DNA of 64,000 bases from positions 1 to 64,000 of the forward strand of contig NZ_BCSQ01000007.1 in assembly GCF_001570945.1 (NCBI RefSeq), in the 5' to 3' direction. Both the position numbers and the translations under genes were made by a program. The notes beneath the pieces are model-generated. The model did no database searches. It worked only from the letters and a program-made list of their open reading frames with translations, and had not been told where the DNA came from. Positions 26,039 to 34,918 of this stretch are shown piece after piece. This DNA is from Janibacter anophelis NBRC 107843. Lineage in GTDB: Bacteria; Actinomycetota; Actinomycetes; Actinomycetales; Dermatophilaceae. How positions within the stretch are numbered: position 1 is the first letter of the stretch; each line of letters opens with the position of its first letter.

Positions 26039-26449
26039 GTGAACCTGCGACGACCAGTGTCACACCGCCTCCCGGACCGGCTGCGCGCCGACTCCGGGGC
26101 GGTGGCGCTCGAGGGTGCCATCATGGCCCCGGTCGTCATCCTGGCCACCATGGTCGTCGTGCAGATGGCGGCCTACTTCATGGCCAACACCACGGCGACC
26201 AACGCGGCCCAGATCTCCGCGGAGACGGCGCGGGTCAGGGGCGCCACCGACGCCCAGGGGGAGGCCGCTGGACGGAGCTACCTCGCGGGGATCGACGCGA
26301 TGTCGCAGGCTCAGATCGATGTCACCCGGTCCGGGGGGAGGGTCACGGCGACCGTCACCGCGCCGGCGCCCTCGATCGTGCCGCTCATCCCCATGCCCGA
26401 CGTGCGCTCCGAGATCAACGCGCCCGTCGAGAGGCTGACGCAGCCATGA
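26039..26449 (+). CDS. TadE-like minor pilin, Tad locus 2
   Basis: The 136-residue protein has a basic leader ending ADSG, then AVALEGAIMAPVVILATMVV, the TadE-type class III leader with Glu at +5. The exported part is rich in Ala, Thr and Ser. It starts at GTG 26039 and its end overlaps the next ATG (ATGA). It is a probable minor pilin. Confidence 0.8.
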   Translation: MNLRRPVSHRLPDRLRADSGAVALEGAIMAPVVILATMVVVQMAAYFMANTTATNAAQISAETARVRGATDAQGEAAGRSYLAGIDAMSQAQIDVTRSGGRVTATVTAPAPSIVPLIPMPDVRSEINAPVERLTQP

Positions 26450-26883
26450 CGCGCATGTTGGGTCTGCGCCGGGACGAGAGCGGCAGCATCTCCCTGGAGA
26501 TGGCCATCTGCGCGCCGGTGCTGCTCGGGATGCTCGCCCTCGTCGGCATCTTCGGGCGGACGGCCATGGCCACCTCGCACGTCGACGGGGCAGCATTCAG
26601 CGCGGCCCGCGCCGCGTCCATCGAGCGCAGTGCCTCGGCGGCCAATTCGGCTGCCGAGGCCGCTGCGCGCGACTACCTCAGCCAGCAGGGCCTGTCCTGC
26701 GAAAACGTCACGGTCTCCGTCGACACCAGCGGGTTCTCGGCCCCGGTGGGGACCTCGAGCCAGGTGCGCGCCGAGGTGTCCTGCCGGGTGCCGCTCACGG
26801 ACCTCGCGGCGCTCGTCCCGACGAATGATCGCGTCTACACGGGCGAAGCAGTGAGCCCCGTCGACCGCTACCGAGGAAGGTGA
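26446..26883 (+). CDS. TadE-like minor pilin (second), Tad locus 2
   Basis: The 145-residue protein has a leader ending DESG followed by SISLEMAICAPVLLGML, a TadE-type signature. Two Cys residues in the exported part (GLSCENV, VSCRVPL) may pair. ATG overlaps the previous stop. Confidence 0.8.
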   Translation: MTRMLGLRRDESGSISLEMAICAPVLLGMLALVGIFGRTAMATSHVDGAAFSAARAASIERSASAANSAAEAAARDYLSQQGLSCENVTVSVDTSGFSAPVGTSSQVRAEVSCRVPLTDLAALVPTNDRVYTGEAVSPVDRYRGR

Positions 26884-26889
26884 GCCCGC

Positions 26890-27312
26890 ATGCATGAGTC
26901 CACCGCACGCCTGCGCGACGAGCGTGGGTACGTCGCGGCCTGGACCGCTGTCATCGGCGCCGCCCTCATCCTCGTCGGGGGCGTCGTCTACGACTCCGCG
27001 GACAAGGCCAACGAGGCACGCAGGGTGACGCTCGTGGCCAACGAGGCCGGGCGTGCCGCGGCACAGGAGGTCAGCTCCGACGTCATCGCGGGCAAGATCG
27101 CCACCGTCGACTCCAGCCGCGCTGCGCAAGCGGCCCGCGAATACCTCTCCGCCACGGGCGTGGACGGCACCGTCACCGTGGACGGCAGCCAGGTGACCGT
27201 CACGACCTCGGCTCCCTGGTCGCCCAAGATCATGCCCGTGCTCCAGCCCGACACGCTGACGGGCACCGCGGTGATCGACCTCGAGCAGGTGGACGCCGGG
27301 ACCGCGCCATGA
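26890..27312 (+). CDS. TadE/G-like exported protein (third), Tad locus 2
   Basis: The 140-residue protein has a leader ending DERG, then YVAAWTAVIGAALILVGGVV. The helix is TadG-like (aromatic residue after Gly, no Glu at +5), followed by an Ala-rich helical stem (ANEARRVTLVANEAGRAAAQE) and a small beta domain. It lies 7 nt after the second TadE-like gene and overlaps the regulator downstream. Its role is inferred from context. Confidence 0.75.
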   Translation: MHESTARLRDERGYVAAWTAVIGAALILVGGVVYDSADKANEARRVTLVANEAGRAAAQEVSSDVIAGKIATVDSSRAAQAAREYLSATGVDGTVTVDGSQVTVTTSAPWSPKIMPVLQPDTLTGTAVIDLEQVDAGTAP

Positions 27313-30143
27313 GCCGCGCGAGGCAGCCGTCGCGCGCGTGGGTGGTCCTGCGCGGCCTGATCGCCCTCGTCGGCATCCTGCTCATCCTCGTCGGCCTACC
27401 GACAGCCCTCGTCGTCCTCGGCGGCAACCCCCTGCCGTCCGAGGTCCCCACCGTCGACGAGGTGCTGCGGGCCCTCACACGCCCCGACGACGGGACGCTG
27501 CTCATCGGCGTCATCACGGTCGTGGGATGGCTCGTGTGGGCCACCCTGGCGCTGTCCTTCCTCGTCGAGATCCCCGCCGCGATCCGCGGTGTGCCCGCAC
27601 CCCGACTGCCGGGTCTGTCGTGGCAGCAGGGCCGCGCGGCGGCGATGACCGGAGCCGTCATGGCCATGCTCGCCGTCGGCGCGGCCGGGGCTGCTCCTGC
27701 GTCGGCCGCTCCTGACCAGAGCCCTGCCACTGCGGCATCGCCCTCCGTCGCCCAACAGGTGTCCGCAGACACCTCGGCACTGCTCGCGGGGCATGCCGGG
27801 ATCGACACCGCCAGCAGCGACACCAGCAGCAGCGACAACGGCAGCAGCAGCGACACCGGCACCGACTCCACGGGAACCGGCGGCGCAGCCGGCCAATTCG
27901 TCACCGTCCGGTCCGGCGACACCCTCTGGGAGATCGCCGAGGATGAGCTCGGGGAGGGGCAGCGCTACACCGAGATCGCCGAGGGCTCGTCCGGGCTGAC
28001 CCAACCCGATGGCGCCCGACTCGTCTCCCCGGACGAGATCCGACCCGGGTGGCGGCTCAGCGTCCCCGTGGCCGACGCGGCGATCTCGACACCCGAGGCC
28101 CGGTCCGACCACGCCGACAGCGACCCCGACACCGTTGACACCACGTCCGCCGACCACGGTGACTCCGCCCAGCGCGACGCCGTCGCCGAGGCACTCGACG
28201 ACGAGCTGGGCCATGCAGGCGGGGCTCCGACGACCGGAGCGGAACCGTCGACCTCCGCCGCGGATACCGTCCCGTCGGGCTCGAGTGCGACCACGAGTTC
28301 GCCGGTGAGTGGTGAGTCGGCTGACGGTGAGTCGCGGGTGACCGTGGAGGACGAGCACGGGCCGTCCGCGGCCGGCGGTCTGGGCCTGCTCGCGGGCGCC
28401 GGGGTCCTGGCCCTCGTCGAGGCCGCACGCCGCCGGCAACGTCGCAGTCGACGGCCGGGGTGGCGGGTCGTCCTGCCCTCGGACGCGGCGCAGCGCACGG
28501 AGTCATGGCTGCGAGCGGCGGCCGACCCGGCGGGTCACGCGGACCTCGATGCCGCGCTCTCGGACCTGGCAGTCCGCTGCTCGCCGGGTCGCCTGCCCTC
28601 CCTCCGGGCCGCGCGGCTCGGGGATGCGGACATCGAGGTCTACGTCGTCGAGGAGCACCTGGAGCTGCCCGGCCCGTGGGTCGCCGCTGGGGGAGGGACC
28701 TGGGTCCTCGACCGCAACCTGGTCACCACGGCGCACGGCCACCGGCCCACACCGTGGCCCTCCCTCGTGATGATCGGTGAGGACGAGGGTGGGGCCCGGA
28801 TCTTCGTCAACCTCGACGAGATCGGAGCGCTGGAGCTGGCTGGGGACCGCGAGGAGGCGCACGCCGTCCTCACGGCCCTCGCCGTCGACCTCGCTGTGTC
28901 CGACCGGCCCGGCCGGGTCACCGTCATCGGGGCGCTCGCCGAGCTCGTCGAGGCCGTGGGCGACCCGCGTCTGACCCACAGCGCAGCTCCCGCCGAGGTG
29001 CTCGCCCGGCTCGAGCAGGACACGGGGATGCCCACCGTCCCGGAGGTGCTCCTCGTCGCGGCACCGCTGCGCCCGGAGGAGCTGCAGCGCCTGCGGGGGC
29101 TGCTCGCCCGAGCCGGTCAGGGCCGCTTGTCGGTCGTCACGACGACCCGCGGCGTGGCCGACTGGTCGCTCGCGGTGGAGCGGCGGCGGGAGGGCCTGGC
29201 CGCCGTGCTCGCCCCGGTCGGGTTGTCGCTGCGCCCTGCAGCCGTGAGCCCGCCCGGGTACGACGAGCTCATCGAGCTGATCCGCTCGGCGTCGCAGTCT
29301 CACGTCCCCGGACCGGCGTGGACCGTGGGGCAGGACGTCGACCAGCTGACCCTCGACACGGTGCCCCGCCGCCGAGTGGTCCGCACGCCCCGGGCCGATG
29401 ACGCCACGACCCGCATCTCCCGGCTGGCCGGGCAGGGGAGCGTCCAGGTCAGGGTGCTCGGCGCCGTCGAGGTCACGGCCCCGGGCACCAGGCCCCGGGA
29501 CGAGGCCACCGCAACCGAGCTCGCCGGCCTGCTGGCCCTGCACCCCGGGTCCGACCTCGGCGGGCTGGCCGCGGCTCTGGGCTGCACACCCGACACCGTG
29601 GCCGCCACGCTCCGTGACGTCGACGCCTGGTGCGCCCGCTCGGGTCGGTCCGGACTGCTCCGGGCCGGGGGACAGTTCTCCCTCGACGGCGCGCTCGTCG
29701 ACTGGCAGCAACTGCGCTCCCTCATCGGTCCTGCGGTCGCGACCGCCGACTCCGCCGACGTGCGGGCCGCCCTGACGCTGGTCACGGGTCCCCCCCTCGA
29801 CGAGCCCGACCCCGGCCGCTACCAGTGGGCCGCGGCCGACCGCGCAGAGATCTCCGCGGCCGTCGCCGACATCGCGCACGAGCTCGCCCAGCGGTGCCTG
29901 CGCGAGGGCGACCCCGACGGGGCGCAGTGGGCCGCGCGCAAGGGCCTGCTCGCCGACCCCTTGAGCGAAACCCTCTGGCGGGACGCCCTGCATGCCTCGT
30001 GGCAGGGCGAGCACGGCGAGGAGAGCCGACGGACCGTCGCGCGGGCCCGCCGGGTGCTGGGTGACGATGGAGCGCTCGAGGAGGAGACGACCTTCGTCCT
30101 CGATCGTCTCGGGTCGGGCGTCCCGCGCGCTCACCGAGCGTGA
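27309..30143 (+). CDS. Membrane LysM-BTAD (bacterial transcriptional activator domain) protein
   Basis: The 944-residue protein has two to three N-terminal membrane spans (up to about residue 135), a Ser/Asp-rich linker, a LysM domain at about 195-255 (VTVRSGDTLWEIAEDELG ... RPGWRLSVPV), another hydrophobic segment near 350-372 and a large cytoplasmic part ending in a BTAD domain (about 810-935; QWAARKGLLADPLSETLW). Such LysM-BTAD proteins are often found at the end of actinobacterial Tad loci and may link cell-wall state to pilus expression. No clear OmpR-type winged helix is visible, so DNA binding is unproven. ATG at 27309 overlaps the previous stop. Confidence 0.82.
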   Translation: MSRARQPSRAWVVLRGLIALVGILLILVGLPTALVVLGGNPLPSEVPTVDEVLRALTRPDDGTLLIGVITVVGWLVWATLALSFLVEIPAAIRGVPAPRLPGLSWQQGRAAAMTGAVMAMLAVGAAGAAPASAAPDQSPATAASPSVAQQVSADTSALLAGHAGIDTASSDTSSSDNGSSSDTGTDSTGTGGAAGQFVTVRSGDTLWEIAEDELGEGQRYTEIAEGSSGLTQPDGARLVSPDEIRPGWRLSVPVADAAISTPEARSDHADSDPDTVDTTSADHGDSAQRDAVAEALDDELGHAGGAPTTGAEPSTSAADTVPSGSSATTSSPVSGESADGESRVTVEDEHGPSAAGGLGLLAGAGVLALVEAARRRQRRSRRPGWRVVLPSDAAQRTESWLRAAADPAGHADLDAALSDLAVRCSPGRLPSLRAARLGDADIEVYVVEEHLELPGPWVAAGGGTWVLDRNLVTTAHGHRPTPWPSLVMIGEDEGGARIFVNLDEIGALELAGDREEAHAVLTALAVDLAVSDRPGRVTVIGALAELVEAVGDPRLTHSAAPAEVLARLEQDTGMPTVPEVLLVAAPLRPEELQRLRGLLARAGQGRLSVVTTTRGVADWSLAVERRREGLAAVLAPVGLSLRPAAVSPPGYDELIELIRSASQSHVPGPAWTVGQDVDQLTLDTVPRRRVVRTPRADDATTRISRLAGQGSVQVRVLGAVEVTAPGTRPRDEATATELAGLLALHPGSDLGGLAAALGCTPDTVAATLRDVDAWCARSGRSGLLRAGGQFSLDGALVDWQQLRSLIGPAVATADSADVRAALTLVTGPPLDEPDPGRYQWAAADRAEISAAVADIAHELAQRCLREGDPDGAQWAARKGLLADPLSETLWRDALHASWQGEHGEESRRTVARARRVLGDDGALEEETTFVLDRLGSGVPRAHRA

Positions 30144-30213
30144 CGTCACCACTGCGGGAGCGCTCCAACCCGCCGAGGTCACGGGTATGTCACGACGTCG
30201 TCGGGTCGCGGCA

Positions 30214-30219
30214 TATCCT
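30214..30219 (+). promoter_or_regulatory. Possible -10 box of ftsE
   Basis: TATCCT matches TANNNT and lies 48 nt ahead of the ftsE ATG, leaving a short leader. A clear -35 was not seen. It shows ftsEX has its own promoter even though the preceding regulator gene is only 124 nt away. Confidence 0.4.
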
Positions 30220-30267
30220 GCAGGCGGCCGTTTGCCCCCTTCGTCCCACTGAGGCCCCGAGCACCTG

Positions 30268-31116
30268 ATGATCCGTTTCGAGAACGTCTCCAAGAGGTAT
30301 CCCAACCAGAGCCGCCCGGCGCTCGACGGGATCGACCTCAACATCGAGCGCGGGGAGTTCGCCTTCATCGTCGGCGCCTCCGGGTCCGGCAAGTCGACCC
30401 TCGTGCGACTCACGATCCGGGAAGAGGTGGTCAGCTCGGGCCGGCTGCTCGTCGGCGGTCACGACCTACGCCGGATGCCGCAGCGCAAGGTGCCGCAGCT
30501 GCGCCGTCAGGTCGGCACGATCTTCCAGGACTTCCGCCTGTTGCCCAACAAGACCGTCCAGCAGAACGTGGCCTACGCGCTGCAGGTCATCGGCCGCCCG
30601 CGTCGGGCGATCCGTGCGCTCGTGCCCGAGACGCTCGAGCTCGTCGGTCTGGAGGGCATGGAGAAGCGGATGCCCCACGAGCTCTCCGGCGGCGAGCAGC
30701 AGCGGGTGGCGATCGCCCGTGCGGTGGTCAACAAGCCGCCGATCCTGCTGGCCGACGAGCCGACCGGCAACCTCGACCCAGCCACCAGCCTCGACATCGT
30801 CCGGCTGCTGCGTCGCATCCACGAGGCCGGGACCACGATCGTCATGGCCACCCACGACAACGTCATCGTCGACGAGCTGCAGAAGCGGGTCATCGAGCTC
30901 GAGCGCGGCCACATCATCCGCGACGAGGAGGGCGGCAGCTACGTGCCCAAGGCCGTCGACTCGCGCGACATCGACGACGAGCCCGAGGCCGAGCGGGAGG
31001 CCGACCTCGACCACGACCACGAAGGGGACGCCCCGCCGCCCCAGGAGGAACGCCCCTTGGGTGAGGTGCACGCGCTCGACGAGTGGGACGACGACGCGGA
31101 GGACCTGCTGCGATGA
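30268..31116 (+). CDS. ftsE: FtsE cell-division ATPase with acidic C-terminal extension
   Basis: The 282-residue ABC ATPase has Walker [11 protein letters not shown]-loop [10 protein letters not shown], signature [14 protein letters not shown], Walker [12 protein letters not shown] and switch His in MATHDN. With FtsX it controls septal peptidoglycan hydrolases from the cytoplasm. About 55 residues beyond the usual FtsE length (around 228) form an Asp/Glu/His-rich tail ([13 protein letters not shown] and following), probably disordered. The final codon overlaps the ftsX start (ATGA). Confidence 0.95.
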   Translation: MIRFENVSKRYPNQSRPALDGIDLNIERGEFAFIVGASGSGKSTLVRLTIREEVVSSGRLLVGGHDLRRMPQRKVPQLRRQVGTIFQDFRLLPNKTVQQNVAYALQVIGRPRRAIRALVPETLELVGLEGMEKRMPHELSGGEQQRVAIARAVVNKPPILLADEPTGNLDPATSLDIVRLLRRIHEAGTTIVMATHDNVIVDELQKRVIELERGHIIRDEEGGSYVPKAVDSRDIDDEPEAEREADLDHDHEGDAPPPQEERPLGEVHALDEWDDDAEDLLR

Positions 31117-32021
31117 GGCCGTCCGTCTTCGCCGACGCCTGGGAGGGCCTGCGGCGCAACAAGTCCATCGCCGTCTCGGTCATCCTCGTCACGATGATCT
31201 CCCTCTACCTCCTCGGGGTCGGTCTGCTCGCCCAACGGCAGGTCGACCAGATGAAGGGCTACTGGTACGACCGGGTCCAGGTCTCGATCTACATGTGCAC
31301 TGCGACGTCGTCGCAGCCCAACTGCTCCGGTGGGGCGGCGACCCAGGACCAGAAGGACTCCGTCGCCGCCCAGCTGGAGGAGATGGCACCGCTCGTCGAG
31401 GAGGTGTACTACGAGTCCGAGGAGGAGGCCTTCGAGCGCTTCAAGCAGGACTACGAGAACTCCCCGCTGGCGAGCAACATCCGTGTCGGCGACATCCCGC
31501 CGAGCTACCGCGTCCAGCTGAGCGACCCGGAGAAGTTCGACACCGTCGCCTCGGCGTTCGAGGGGGCGCCGGGGGTGGCGAGCGTGCCGAACCTGCGTGA
31601 GGTCTTCGCGCCGTTGTTCCGGGCGATCAACATCATCACGGCGGTCATGGTCGGCCTGGCCGCGCTCACCCTCGTGTCCGCCGTGCTCCTCATGGCGACG
31701 ACGATCCGCCAGGCCGCCTTCACGCGGCGCCGCGAGATCGCGATCATGAAGCTCGTCGGCGCGTCCAACCGCACGATCCGCACCCCCTTCATCATCGAGA
31801 CCGTGGCGTCGGGGCTCATCGGGGCGCTGATGGCGATCGGCTTGCTGTGGGTGTCCGCATGGACGCTCTTCGACAAGTACCTGCTCACCCAGCAGGGGTC
31901 GGGGACCGCCTTCATCTCGTCCGCGGACGTGTGGGTCATCGCTCCCTTCCTCCTCATCGGGGTGGTGCTCCTCGCCGTCGGCACCTCGACGGTGACCCTC
32001 TGGCGGTACCTGCGCGTCTGA
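31113..32021 (+). CDS. ftsX: FtsX cell-division membrane protein
   Basis: The 302-residue protein has an N-terminal span (IAVSVILVTMISLYLLGVG), an extracellular domain of about 120 residues and three C-terminal spans with the cytoplasmic REIAIMKLVGAS motif. The extracellular domain carries two Cys (YMCTATSSQPNC). It binds FtsE and passes a signal to the coiled-coil M23 peptidase encoded next. ATG at 31113 is preferred because of the ATGA overlap. Confidence 0.95.
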   Translation: MRPSVFADAWEGLRRNKSIAVSVILVTMISLYLLGVGLLAQRQVDQMKGYWYDRVQVSIYMCTATSSQPNCSGGAATQDQKDSVAAQLEEMAPLVEEVYYESEEEAFERFKQDYENSPLASNIRVGDIPPSYRVQLSDPEKFDTVASAFEGAPGVASVPNLREVFAPLFRAINIITAVMVGLAALTLVSAVLLMATTIRQAAFTRRREIAIMKLVGASNRTIRTPFIIETVASGLIGALMAIGLLWVSAWTLFDKYLLTQQGSGTAFISSADVWVIAPFLLIGVVLLAVGTSTVTLWRYLRV

Positions 32022-32074
32022 TCCCGGGCGCGCCGAAGGGTGGTCAGGTGCTGTCCACGGCGCCCTCCAGTGGC

Positions 32075-32080
32075 TACCGT
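32075..32080 (+). promoter_or_regulatory. -10 box of the M23 peptidase gene, leaderless arrangement
   Basis: TACCGT ends 8 nt before the ATG at 32089 with no ribosome-binding sequence between, which points to a leaderless transcript. The gene can thus be expressed separately from ftsEX, 67 nt upstream. Confidence 0.55.
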
Positions 32081-32088
32081 TGTCCCCG

Positions 32089-33498
32089 ATGCACCGCCCC
32101 TCACGCCCCCAGGCCTCACGTCGTGCCCGCGCCCTGACCGGCGCGGCCCTGTCGCTGTGCCTGCTCGCGGGTGCCGGTCAGGCCTTCGCCGCGGACCCGG
32201 ACCCCGAGACGCAGAAGGGGCAGGTCGACCAGGACCTCAAGGACGCCAAGGGCGACCTGCACGAGACCTCCGAGGACCTCGTCAAGGCCTACGACGCGCT
32301 GAAGGCCACCCGCAAGAAGCTGCCGGGAGCGCGCCAAGCGGCGAAGTCCGCCGAGCAGGCCGAGACCAAGGCCAAGGGCGAGTACGACGACGCCGTCGCC
32401 GCCTATGACGTGGCCAAGGCCAACGAGGACAAGGCCGAGAAGGACCTGAAGAAGACCAGCTCGAAGATCCGCACCTCGCGTCGTGCGGTGGCCTCCTTCG
32501 CCGGGCAGGTCTACCAGCAGCAGGGTCTGGGCACGATGTCGGTGGCGGTCGGCAGCGAGGACCCGTCCGCGTTCGTCGACAAGATGATCATGGCCGAGTC
32601 CGTCGGTGACACCCAGGGCTCCGCCCTGGACGAGCTGAGCACCTCACGGGCCAACCTCGTCTCCACGGGGGACCGGCTCCAGGCCCTGCGCAAGAAGACG
32701 AGCGACGCCAAGGCCACCAAGCAGACCAAGCTCGAGGCCGCGACCGCGGCGAGCACCAAGGCCGACAAGAAGCAGGCCGACCTCGAGTCCCTCGAAAAGG
32801 ACCAGACGGACCAGTCGGCGACCCTGCGCCGCGAGAAGAAGCGGGACAAGGACCGGGTCGACAAGCTGCAGACGCAGTCCGACAAGCTGCAGAAGATCCT
32901 CGAGGAGCGCGCCCGCAAGGCGCGCATCCGCGAGGCCGCGATCAAGAAGGCACGCGAGGAGCAGGAGAAGCGCGAGGCCGCCGCGCGCGCCCGGGCGGCA
33001 CGCGCGACCCGATCGCGCAGCAGCTCCTCCGACACGAGCGGCTCCTCCGACGCGAGCAGCGCGCCCGCGGACCCCAACCCGCCGGCCCCCGCGAGCAGCG
33101 GCGTGCTGCAGGCGCCGAGCAACGCTCCCGTCAGCTCGGAGTTCGGGCTGCGCTTCCACCCGATTCACCACACCTGGCGACTGCACAGCGGGCGCGACTA
33201 CGCCGGCAGCTGCGGCAGCCCGGTCTACGCCGCCGACAGCGGCACCGTGATCGCGGCCCTGCCCCCGGGGTCGACCGGTGGCTACGGCAACCAGCTCGTC
33301 GTCGACCACGGGGTCAAGCGGGGCAGCTCGCTGGCCACGACCTACAACCACCTGCAGTCCTTCGCGGTGCGCAGCGGCCACGTCTCGCGTGGCCAGGTCA
33401 TCGGCTACACGGGCACGACCGGCAGCTCCACGGGCTGCCACCTGCACTTCGAGACCCGGGTCAACGGCACCCCGGTCGACCCGCGCGGCTGGCTCTGA
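32089..33498 (+). CDS. M23 peptidase with N-terminal coiled coil (EnvC/NlpD-like partner of FtsEX)
   Basis: The 469-residue exported protein has a signal peptide ending QAFA-ADP, a long Lys/Glu/Asp/Ala coiled coil (about residues 45-310) and a C-terminal LytM/M23 domain. The metal ligands are in HSGRDY (H and D) and HLHFE; the first His of HLH and the H of TTYNHLQ complete the site, so it looks catalytically active. Its place after ftsEX matches proteins that are activated by FtsX to cut or regulate cutting of septal peptidoglycan. A TTG at 32080 is an alternative start. Confidence 0.92.
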   Translation: MHRPSRPQASRRARALTGAALSLCLLAGAGQAFAADPDPETQKGQVDQDLKDAKGDLHETSEDLVKAYDALKATRKKLPGARQAAKSAEQAETKAKGEYDDAVAAYDVAKANEDKAEKDLKKTSSKIRTSRRAVASFAGQVYQQQGLGTMSVAVGSEDPSAFVDKMIMAESVGDTQGSALDELSTSRANLVSTGDRLQALRKKTSDAKATKQTKLEAATAASTKADKKQADLESLEKDQTDQSATLRREKKRDKDRVDKLQTQSDKLQKILEERARKARIREAAIKKAREEQEKREAAARARAARATRSRSSSSDTSGSSDASSAPADPNPPAPASSGVLQAPSNAPVSSEFGLRFHPIHHTWRLHSGRDYAGSCGSPVYAADSGTVIAALPPGSTGGYGNQLVVDHGVKRGSSLATTYNHLQSFAVRSGHVSRGQVIGYTGTTGSSTGCHLHFETRVNGTPVDPRGWL

Positions 33499-33583
33499 CC
33501 CTCCCTTCGGCGAAACCGAGGCGACCGCCGTCGGTGCCACGGGGTACCGTGGCCCGTCCACACCAGAGCGAAGGGGGAGCCCC

Positions 33584-34069
33584 ATGGCCAAGAAGACCGC
33601 CGAGGGAGAGCTCGTCGTCGCGCGCAACCGCAAGGCACGCCACGACTACCTCATCGAGGACACCTACGAGGCCGGACTGGCCCTCATGGGCACCGAGGTC
33701 AAGGCGTTGCGCATGGGCCGGGCCAGCCTGACCGACGGGTACGCGATCTTCTACGGCGACGAGCTCTACCTCGAGGGCGTGCACATCCCGGAGTACGTCC
33801 AGGGCACGTGGACCAACCACACCCCGCGCCGGCGCCGCAAGCTGCTGCTCCACCGGGCAGAGCTCGACAAGATCGCGGTCAAGGTGCAGGGGAGTGGGCG
33901 CACCATCGTCCCGCTGTCGCTGTACTTCAAGAACGGTCGGGTCAAGGTCGAGATCGCCCTCGCCACGGGCAAGAAGGCGTACGACAAGCGCCACACGCTG
34001 CGCGAGCAGCAGGACCGGCGCGAGGCCCAGCGAGCGATGTCCGACCGCTTCAAGCGGGGCGGGCGCTAG
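33584..34069 (+). CDS. smpB: SmpB, tmRNA-binding protein
   Basis: The 161-residue protein carries the SmpB fold ([45 protein letters not shown]) and the basic C-terminal tail needed for ribosome rescue. The ATG at 33584 follows GAAGGGGGAG. TACCGT at 33545-33550 could be the -10 box. The ssrA gene follows 117 nt downstream, as expected for partners. Confidence 0.96.
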   Translation: MAKKTAEGELVVARNRKARHDYLIEDTYEAGLALMGTEVKALRMGRASLTDGYAIFYGDELYLEGVHIPEYVQGTWTNHTPRRRRKLLLHRAELDKIAVKVQGSGRTIVPLSLYFKNGRVKVEIALATGKKAYDKRHTLREQQDRREAQRAMSDRFKRGGR

Positions 34070-34118
34070 ACGCCTTCCGTCCCGGGCCCCGATCCTCGGC
34101 AGCGGCGTGGGAATGTGT

Positions 34119-34147
34119 TTGGTCCCGGCCGCTGTTGAGGGGATACT
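34119..34147 (+). promoter_or_regulatory. Promoter of ssrA (tmRNA)
   Basis: TTGGTC (34119-34124) and GATACT (34142-34147) are separated by 17 nt, a good housekeeping sigma-factor promoter. Initiation about 7 nt downstream would give a precursor with roughly 30 nt ahead of the mature tmRNA 5' end, removed by RNase P. Confidence 0.65.
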
Positions 34148-34186
34148 GAGTGACCACAACTGAACAGCGTGACGTGTCCATCCCAT

Positions 34187-34553
34187 GGGGGTGATCGGTT
34201 TCGACATTGGCCGGTCCTTCAGGGGAAGCGGGTCGAGGATGCACGGTCATCTCGTCAACGCCCCGTGCAAACCCAATAGGTGCCAACTCCAAGCGCACCG
34301 ACTTCGCCCTCGCCGCCTGAGCGAGCCCGAAGTCCGTTGGCCTAGGTTCGATCTCGGCCTAGATCCCAGCGTCAGCTAGAGATCTTGCTGCGGTGTCATG
34401 TCACGGGACATCGCGGGACTCCTACGTGACTGGGCCTGTCGGGGAACGTGTGCGCGCGAGCCCCGGGGCCGAGAAAATCCATAGCGCACTGCACCCGGAG
34501 AAGCCCTGTTCGTCTGCCAGTGGACGCGGGTTCGATTCCCGCCACCTCCACCA
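34187..34553 (+). ncRNA. ssrA: tmRNA (ssrA)
   Basis: The 367-nt RNA has a tRNA-like end: GGGGGTG at the 5' end pairs with CACCTCC at 34543-34549, followed by A and the encoded CCA at 34551-34553. GGTTCGATTCC at 34529-34539 is the T arm. The 5' part GATCGGTTTCGAC is typical of tmRNA. The tag reading frame is GCC at 34282 to TGA at 34318, giving ANSKRTDFALAA, close to the known actinobacterial tags that end in ALAA. SmpB is encoded just upstream. Confidence 0.95.
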
Positions 34554-34582
34554 CCATGTGGACACGTCACGTACCGCACACG

Positions 34583-34620
34583 CCGAAGGGCGGGACCGTC
34601 ACGGTCCCGCCCTTCGGTCT
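34583..34620. terminator. Strong bidirectional terminator after ssrA
   Basis: A perfect 17-nt inverted repeat (34583-34599 and 34601-34617, arms CCGAAGGGCGGGACCGT and its complement) is followed on the plus strand by TCTTTG. It ends ssrA transcription and, on the other strand, the csbD-like transcript that ends at 34637. Confidence 0.85.
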
Positions 34621-34636
34621 TTGCGTGGTCAGCGGG

Positions 34637-34807
34637 TCACTTGAAGGCGTCCTTGACCTTTTCGCCTGCGGCCTTGAGGTCGCCCTTGGTCTCCTGCGCC
34701 TTGCCCTCGGCCTGCAGGTTCTCGTCGTCGGTCGCGTCGCCAGCGGCACTCTTGGCCTTGCCGGCGAGCTGGTCCTTGCTGTTCTCGATCTTGTCACTGA
34801 TACCCAT
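34637..34807 (-). CDS. CsbD family small stress protein
   Basis: The 56-residue hydrophilic, Lys/Glu/Ala-rich protein matches the CsbD family (KIENSKDQLAGKAKSAAGDATDDENLQAEGKAQETKGD). Members are general-stress proteins of unknown mechanism. The ATG at 34807 follows AGGAG with normal spacing and gives the standard family length; an upstream in-frame start at 34867 would add 20 non-homologous residues. Confidence 0.88.
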   Translation of the reverse strand: MGISDKIENSKDQLAGKAKSAAGDATDDENLQAEGKAQETKGDLKAAGEKVKDAFK

Positions 34808-34918
34808 GGGATGTACTCCTGTCGTGGGTGGTACCCACCGCGTGCGGGTGGACCTCCACGCAACCACAGGTCGGCGCAGCGCGCCACCCCTCGTGGCGCG
34901 AGTTGGGGCGAAGGGAGG

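Noticed and set aside
15570-30267. Attachment sites or an integrase marking a mobile island
   Set aside because: No integrase, tRNA or direct repeat was found at the borders, so only the motif depletion and gene-order argument remains.
34480-34553. Separate tRNA gene
   Set aside because: The T arm and CCA end belong to the tmRNA; its 5' partner is at 34187.
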